Source of the DNA: Haloferax mucosum ATCC BAA-1512
GTDB lineage: Archaea > Halobacteriota > Halobacteria > Halobacteriales > Haloferacaceae
Length of the DNA stretch: 36,143 bases
Reading direction: 5' to 3'
NCBI RefSeq assembly: GCF_000337815.1
Contig: NZ_AOLN01000008.1
Coordinates: 1-36,143 of the forward strand
Shown here: piece by piece, positions 32,249-36,143 of the stretch
Numbering within the stretch: the stretch's first letter is position 1
Layout: the number at the start of each line of letters is the position of its first letter
Position numbers and translations under genes: made by a program
Notes under the pieces: model-generated
The model's database searches: none
Seen by the model: only the letters and a program-made list of their open reading frames with translations
Told to the model about the DNA's origin: nothing

Positions 32249-33163
32249 ATGGCACGAATCGAATCTAGGGTGCGCGACCTCGTCGGCTCTGACGCCGACA
32301 TGCGCGCCGCCGTCGATACCGTCCTCGAACGGGCGGACGACGGAGAAGTCGCGTGGGCTGACGTTCGTGACGAGCTCACGAGCGGCCAGTGGGGCCGCCT
32401 TATCGAGAAGGGAATCCTCGTCGATGGCGACGAAGGCTTCCGGCTTGCCGACGCGGCGGCGACTCGCGCCGGTCTCGAAGACGACGGCTCGTCGTCCGGG
32501 TCAAGTGGTTCGTCGGTCTCCATCGACACCGGTGGCTCCTCGTGGTCGAAGTACGATAAGGGTGCGGCGGTCGTGACCGTCGGCCTGTTCCTCGGCTACT
32601 CGGTCTCCGAAGTCCGAAATCTCATCGGTGGGGCCATGGACCTCGCGCTCGGGCCGGTCGCCGAGATGCTCCCGTTCTACGCCGTCGTGATGGTAATCGC
32701 GCTCGCGACCGGTCTCTACTCCACGCTCCTGCAGGCGAATCTCATGGACATGGAGAAGATGGGCAAGTACCAAGAGCGGATGAAGGACATCCAACAGCGA
32801 CAGAAGGACGCCAAAGAACGCGGTGACGACGCGGCACTGGAGAAAATTCAGGAAGAGCAGATGGAAGCCATGGGTGACCAGATGGGGATGTTCAAAGAGC
32901 AGTTCCGCCCGATGGTCTGGATCATGTTCCTCACTATCCCGGCGTTCCTCTGGATGTACTGGGCTATCGGCGTCGGCGGGAACGCCCAGCCGCACATTCA
33001 GGTCGAGAGTCTCGTCCTTCCGCTCAAGGGGACCGTCGAGTGGACCGAGGGCGTTCTCGGACCCATGCAGGCGTGGATTGTCTGGTACTTCCTCTGCTCG
33101 ATGGGCTTCACCCAGATCATCCGCAAGGCGCTCAACATCGACATGTCGCCGTCGGCGTCCTAA
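32249..33163 (+). CDS. EMC3/TMCO1-like DUF106 membrane protein (YidC/Oxa1 superfamily)
   Basis: 304 residues. The N-terminal 95 residues are soluble and helical with a Ser/Gly linker. Then come the three membrane segments of DUF106: AAVVTVGLFLGYSVSEVRNL/LPFYAVVMVIALATGLYSTL, a cytoplasmic coiled hairpin rich in Met, Lys, Gln and Glu (KMGKYQERMKDIQQRQKDAK ... MEAMGDQMGMFKEQFRPM), and VWIMFLTIPAFLWMYWAI followed by IVWYFLCSMGFTQIIRKAL. This is the archaeal Ylp1/EMC3-type insertase of the Oxa1 superfamily, which helps insert membrane proteins. The N-terminal extension before the first helix is a haloarchaeal feature. Lies between adk and cmk, as usual in archaea. Confidence 0.93.
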   Translation: MARIESRVRDLVGSDADMRAAVDTVLERADDGEVAWADVRDELTSGQWGRLIEKGILVDGDEGFRLADAAATRAGLEDDGSSSGSSGSSVSIDTGGSSWSKYDKGAAVVTVGLFLGYSVSEVRNLIGGAMDLALGPVAEMLPFYAVVMVIALATGLYSTLLQANLMDMEKMGKYQERMKDIQQRQKDAKERGDDAALEKIQEEQMEAMGDQMGMFKEQFRPMVWIMFLTIPAFLWMYWAIGVGGNAQPHIQVESLVLPLKGTVEWTEGVLGPMQAWIVWYFLCSMGFTQIIRKALNIDMSPSAS

Positions 33164-33285
33164 GCGGACGCGCCGACTGCCCACCGCATCTACCGATCTG
33201 TTCACGATTTTCGAGCACCACCGACCGAGCGGTCGCCTGGCGGCTGTGAGAAGTCACCACAGAGACCGTCGCCAACGATAACCTC

Positions 33286-33291
33286 TTTTAG
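33286..33291 (+). promoter_or_regulatory. TATA-like box of cmk-truB
   Basis: TTTTAG centred 24-25 nt before ATG 33313 (only 18-19 nt from the alternative ATG 33307). It supports ATG 33313 as the cmk start. Confidence 0.5.
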
Positions 33292-33312
33292 GCAACCCCA
33301 CCGAGCATGGAT

Positions 33313-33891
33313 ATGTTACTAACTGTCTCCGGACCGCCGGGCAGTGGAAAGAGTACGACCGCCGCCGCGCTCGCCGAGGCGTTCGACCTCGAACACATAA
33401 GCGGTGGAGACATCTTCCGAGAACTCGCCGCGGAGCGCGACATGACCGCCGTCGAGTTCAACAAACTCGCCGAGGAAGACGACCAAATCGACCGCGACCT
33501 CGACCGTCGTCTCCGAACCATCGCGCTCGAACGCAACGACGTGCTCCTCGAATCCAGACTCGCCGGATGGTTGGCCGGAGACGCCGCCGACCTTCGGTTC
33601 TGGCTCGACGCGCCGGTTGCCGTCCGTGCAAAACGGATCGCCGACCGCGAGGGCAAAGCCATCGACGTCGCCCGCGACGAGACTGTCACCCGCGAGGAAA
33701 GCGAGAAGCTCCGCTACGACGAGTATTACGATATCGACATCACCGATCTCTCTATCTACGATATCGCACTCAACACGGCTCGCTGGGGCGAAACGGAAGT
33801 ACCGGAAATCATCACCGCCGCCGTCGAATCGTACGACGCCGCGGACGACGAAGGCAAATACCCCGTCGAAGGCGTCCGCTACGACTTCTGA
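33313..33891 (+). CDS. cmk: Cytidylate kinase, archaeal type
   Basis: 192 residues from ATG 33313 (an ATG two codons upstream is possible). It phosphorylates CMP/dCMP with ATP. P-loop G7-P-P-G-S-G-K-S-T15 in [15 protein letters not shown], substrate region [17 protein letters not shown], and [40 protein letters not shown] and [18 protein letters not shown] complete the small archaeal CMP kinase. TruB starts 2 nt after its stop, so the pair are co-transcribed and probably co-translated. Confidence 0.95.
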   Translation: MLLTVSGPPGSGKSTTAAALAEAFDLEHISGGDIFRELAAERDMTAVEFNKLAEEDDQIDRDLDRRLRTIALERNDVLLESRLAGWLAGDAADLRFWLDAPVAVRAKRIADREGKAIDVARDETVTREESEKLRYDEYYDIDITDLSIYDIALNTARWGETEVPEIITAAVESYDAADDEGKYPVEGVRYDF

Positions 33892-33893
33892 CC

Positions 33894-34763
33894 ATGCTCC
33901 GCAACCCACCCGAAGACAGAAGCGTCGGCGACCTGCTCTCGTTCGGCGTCGTCAACCTCGACAAACCGCCGGGGCCGTCGGCCCACCAGGTGACCGGGTG
34001 GGTCCGTGATATGGCCGGTCTCGACCGCGCCGCCCACTCGGGGACGCTCGACCCAAAAGTGACTGGCTGTCTTCCTATCCTTCTTGGCGACGCGACCCGC
34101 ATGGCGCAGGTCTTTCTCGAAGGCTCGAAAGAGTACGTTTCCGTGCTCGAACTCCACGGTCCTGCCCCTGCCGATATCGAGACGACCGTCGCGGAGTTCG
34201 AGACCAAACTCTACCAGAAACCGCCGCGGAAATCCGCTGTCTCTCGCCGTCTCCGCGTCCGCGAAATTTACGACCTCGACCTCCTCGAAGTCCAGGACCG
34301 ACAGGCGCTCTTGTGTATTCGCTGTGAGTCGGGAACCTACATCCGAAAACTCTGTCACGACCTCGGTCTCGCACTCGGTACCGGCGGCCACATGGGCCAC
34401 CTGCGCCGCACCGCGACCGACCCCTTCGACGATTCGACGCTCGTTGACCTCCACGACCTGAAAGACGCGCTCGCCTTCGCCGAAGAGGGCGACGAGTCCT
34501 GGATTCGGGATATCGTCTCGCCCGCCGAACGGGCGCTGACCCACCTTCCGGCGGTCACTATCGCCCGAAGCGCCGCCCGCGAAGTCGCAACAGGTGCACC
34601 AGTCTACGCGCCCGGTGTGTTCGACGTGGACGACGACGCCAGCCGCGGCGACCTCGTGGCCTGTTTCACCGACGACGGAGCGGCCGTCTGCCTCGGAGAA
34701 CTCGTCGGCGACGCCGATGCCGACTCCGGCGAGGTCGTCTCGCTGGAAGCCGTGTTACTCTAA
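33894..34763 (+). CDS. truB: tRNA/rRNA pseudouridine synthase (Cbf5/TruB family)
   Basis: 289 residues. Catalytic loop HSGTLDPKVTGCLPILLGDA with Asp53. Upstream GVVNLDKPPGPSAHQVTGWV is the family motif, and KEYVSVLELHGPAP, RRLRVREIYDLDLLEV and CESGTYIRKLCHDLGLAL are further signature blocks. GGHMGHLRRTATDPF is archaeal Cbf5-specific. The C-terminal PUA domain is about 210-289 (LPAVTIARSAAREVATGAPV ... ). As archaeal Cbf5 it works with Nop10, Gar1 and L7Ae in H/ACA RNPs and also makes tRNA Psi55. Cluster position after cmk is as in other archaea. Confidence 0.95.
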   Translation: MLRNPPEDRSVGDLLSFGVVNLDKPPGPSAHQVTGWVRDMAGLDRAAHSGTLDPKVTGCLPILLGDATRMAQVFLEGSKEYVSVLELHGPAPADIETTVAEFETKLYQKPPRKSAVSRRLRVREIYDLDLLEVQDRQALLCIRCESGTYIRKLCHDLGLALGTGGHMGHLRRTATDPFDDSTLVDLHDLKDALAFAEEGDESWIRDIVSPAERALTHLPAVTIARSAAREVATGAPVYAPGVFDVDDDASRGDLVACFTDDGAAVCLGELVGDADADSGEVVSLEAVLL

Positions 34764-34766
34764 GCG

Positions 34767-35051
34767 CTACTTTCTTCGGCGTTTCTTTTCCGCGTCGGCG
34801 AGCATCTCCGCCTGCTCGTGAACCGACGACACCTCTCGTTTCGCATCAGACTTGTCGAGGTCGTAGACGTAGCGCCACGACGCCAACGGATAGCCGTGTG
34901 ACTCCTCCGGGCGGTCAGCCGGTGGTTCCGGTTCTGAGCCGCGGCGAATCGACCACCACCGGACGACTGCGACGCCCAACGCGAGGAGGACTGCAAGCAT
35001 CAACACGACGGGGAGAAGGCCGAGTGGGATGCTCTGGAGTAACGTGGCCAT
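34767..35051 (-). CDS. Small single-pass membrane protein
   Basis: 94 residues from ATG 35051. One membrane segment about residues 10-30 (LLPVVLMLAVLLALGVAVVR) followed by a cytoplasmic tail with WSIRRGSEPEPPADRPEESH, a conserved-looking YPLASWRYVYDLDKSDAKRE and the basic end EKKRRRK. Convergent with truB, 3 bases apart. A TATA-like TTTTAT is 26-27 nt upstream of the ATG, arguing for this start over longer frames reaching the tRNA-Pro. Function unknown. Confidence 0.75.
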   Translation of the reverse strand: MATLLQSIPLGLLPVVLMLAVLLALGVAVVRWWSIRRGSEPEPPADRPEESHGYPLASWRYVYDLDKSDAKREVSSVHEQAEMLADAEKKRRRK

Positions 35052-35074
35052 GTGCCGTCGTTGTCTTCGGAGCG

Positions 35075-35080
35075 ATAAAA
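35075..35080 (-). promoter_or_regulatory. TATA-like box of the 94-residue membrane protein gene
   Basis: TTTTAT on the reverse strand, centre 26-27 nt before ATG 35051. Confidence 0.55.
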
Positions 35081-35215
35081 GTGCACCCGCGAAACGCGTT
35101 CGATGGAGTCGAACCGCGATGTGACAGTGCGGTTTCGTAGCACGGCATCTCATCCCCACCTCACAACGAAACGAAGGGCTTAACCGCAAGACACGCATCG
35201 CTTTGAATACACCCT

Positions 35216-35286
35216 GGGACCGTGGGGTAGTGGTATCCTCTGCCGATGGGGTCGGTAGGACCTGAGTTCGACTCTCAGCGGTCCCA
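35216..35286 (+). tRNA. tRNA-Pro (GGG)
   Basis: Acceptor stem GGGACCG/CGGTCCC pairs fully, discriminator A at 35286, no encoded CCA. The anticodon stem TGCCG/CGGTA encloses ATGGGGT, giving anticodon GGG (one G-T pair in the stem). T arm CTGAG-TTCGACT-CTCAG is intact. 71 nt without intron. The 3' end points right, towards an unrecognised gene and a CRISPR leader, so it could be an integration site. Confidence 0.95.
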
Positions 35287-35374
35287 CTTCTCACTTTCAG
35301 GAGTTAAAATTACTAGTAGTACAGGCTCTATCTGTACATTTTACTCTTGAAGGGGTTTCGGAATTAACTAGCTG

Positions 35375-35380
35375 TTTAAA
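35375..35380 (+). promoter_or_regulatory. TATA box of the gene before the CRISPR leader
   Basis: TTTAAA centred 27-28 nt before GTG 35405. A good haloarchaeal consensus match at the leaderless distance, making GTG 35405 the likely start. A small inverted repeat GTACAG-7 nt-CTGTAC (35319-35337) lies further upstream. Confidence 0.6.
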
Positions 35381-35404
35381 TAGTCCTTCCACGGGGTGGT
35401 CTGC

Positions 35405-35887
35405 GTGAGTCTCGCGCCCTCTCGGAAGGCGGGAGACACCGTCGAATCGACGCTTCTCCAGGACCACACAGAACTGCGTCACGTCTCGGACCACGAGCAC
35501 GAACATCACGACGCGCTCACCACCGAGTTACTCACGTCGAGTCGTGAGCTTCCGTTCGTCGGCATCTGTCTCCTCGAACCCGGGACTGTCGTCGAGATCA
35601 AGAGCGCGATGGTCGTCTACGGCGAAGCGCAGCGCCGCGGACGGTTCTTACTCCGACGGAGCCAACACGACCACCTGCTCGAAGCCGGCGGTGTCTACCT
35701 CTTCGCCGTCTGTGCGCCGACCCCTTCGCGTGGTATCATCGCCGCGAAGATCGTCCCGGCGAGCCTCGTCGATGAATTTGACTTCTCGGAAATTCGTTTT
35801 GAGGATTCTCCTAAATTTCCATCGACCTCCAGGGGTTTGGGGGTTATTGGAGGTCGACGGAAACTGTTGAGTGTGGGCAGTGCATAG
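35405..35887 (+). CDS. Unrecognised haloarchaeal protein between tRNA-Pro and the CRISPR leader
   Basis: 160 residues from GTG 35405. The N-terminus is His- and Glu-rich (DHTELRHVSDHEHEHHDALT). The middle has LPFVGICLLEPGTVVEIKSA with E64-I-K66, then RRGRFLLRRSQHDHLLEAGG and VYLFAVCAPTPSRGIIAAKI. A hydrophobic strand followed by E-x-K and a later Gln/basic helix resembles PD-(D/E)XK nuclease folds, but this is only a suspicion. From about residue 125 (VDEFDFSEIRFEDSPKFPST) the code changes to AT-rich, and the last 20 codons lie in the CRISPR leader, so the C-terminus is probably truncated or replaced. It is not a recognised cas gene. Confidence 0.6.
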   Translation: MSLAPSRKAGDTVESTLLQDHTELRHVSDHEHEHHDALTTELLTSSRELPFVGICLLEPGTVVEIKSAMVVYGEAQRRGRFLLRRSQHDHLLEAGGVYLFAVCAPTPSRGIIAAKIVPASLVDEFDFSEIRFEDSPKFPSTSRGLGVIGGRRKLLSVGSA

Positions 35888-35915
35888 AACGTTGTGTGCC
35901 CCTGAATTGGGCATG
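35788..35915 (+). promoter_or_regulatory. CRISPR leader
   Basis: The 128 bases before the first repeat change in composition: AT-rich runs (TTTTGAGGATTC, CCTAAATTTCC), then a G-rich block. A perfect 10-bp inverted repeat TCGACCTCCA ... TGGAGGTCGA (35822-35831 and 35848-35857) brackets a 16-base GT/G-rich core. Placement on the left with array to the right sets transcription to the + strand. The left limit is estimated from composition and overlaps the 3' end of the preceding frame. Confidence 0.65.
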
Positions 35916-36143
35916 GTTACAGACGAACCCTAGTTGGGTTGAAGCGCTGACCCCAACGTGTGGACGTCTATCTTCGCCGAGTTACAGACGAACCCTAGTT
36001 GGGTTGAAGCGGGCGACACGAATCCCATCCATCTCGACGAGGAGTAGTTACAGACGAACCCTAGTTGGGTTGAAGCACGGATGTTTTGCACGGGGAGTGC
36101 GACCTCTTGGTGTGTTACAGACGAACCCTAGTTGGGTTGAAGC
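35916..36143 (+). CRISPR. CRISPR array, leader end: four repeats and three spacers, continuing beyond the window
   Basis: Four identical 30-nt repeats start GTTACAGACGAACC and end TTGGGTTGAAGC, at 35916-35945, 35981-36010, 36047-36076 and 36114-36143. Spacers are 35, 36 and 37 nt (35946-35980, 36011-36046, 36077-36113). The repeat is of the Haloferax type I-B kind; Cas6 cleavage would leave the 8-nt handle GTTGAAGC on crRNAs. No cas gene is in the window. Because the leader is on the left, these are the most recently acquired spacers. The array is cut exactly at the end of the fourth repeat. Confidence 0.97.

Noticed and set aside
35297-35509. 70-codon reverse frame near tRNA-Pro
   Set aside because: Overlaps the promoter and start of the better-supported 35405 gene, with no motif.

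Overview
The window is haloarchaeal and most likely from the genus Haloferax. The evidence is high GC with strong third-position bias, very acidic proteins, TATA-like boxes 24-30 nt upstream of start codons (leaderless transcripts), an elongator tRNA-Met with a 75-nt intron, archaeal GatD and Cbf5-type pseudouridine synthase, and a 30-nt CRISPR repeat of the Haloferax type I-B kind ending in GTTGAAGC.

Bases 1-9361 are an accessory block in advanced decay, lower in GC than the rest at its left edge. It holds a coupled minus-strand operon of small winged-helix/coiled-coil proteins cut by the window edge, a shredded relic, a truncated membrane protein, and a coupled plus-strand operon (sequon-rich surface protein, small membrane protein, viral/plasmid-type MCM helicase), every member of which carries frameshifts. 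A serine-recombinase fragment, an intact class II Fic protein and a frameshifted zinc-finger/winged-helix pair follow. The block abuts the 3' end of the intron-containing tRNA-Met gene (9362-9510, minus), the classic integration site of archaeal elements, so it reads as the corpse of an integrated virus or plasmid.

Bases 9600-35290 are ordinary core chromosome: a haloarchaeal PH-like/coiled-coil protein, a DUF5830 protein, a VTT-like membrane protein, gpmI, a DUF1405 membrane protein, an ArsR-like regulator with a palindrome at its start, two small membrane proteins, gatD with a GNAT gene, a degenerate PAS/kinase-like sensor, carA divergent from an Lrp regulator with a 15-bp palindrome between them, idi followed by a JAMM-protease remnant, an SDR, kynU, an AIR-synthase-like protein, an epoxide-hydrolase-like enzyme, an APC transporter fused to two USP domains and coupled to a third USP, a conserved acidic protein, and a YeiH-type transporter coupled to a 47-aa peptide. 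Then comes adk, EMC3-like DUF106, cmk and truB, a cluster typical of archaea that in many species continues from the ribosomal-protein/secY region.

Bases 35216-36143 contain tRNA-Pro(GGG), one unrecognised gene with a nuclease-like EIK motif, a CRISPR leader with a 10-bp inverted repeat, and the first four identical repeats and three spacers of an array that runs off the window. Spacer 2 translates to the MaoC/hot-dog dehydratase active-site signature GDTNPIHLDEE, which suggests an array that has sampled a cellular chromosomal gene rather than a virus. The most interesting items are that spacer, the regulator palindromes, the degenerate kinase, the exact 30-nt tandem repeats at 29578-29667, and the decayed tRNA-Met element.
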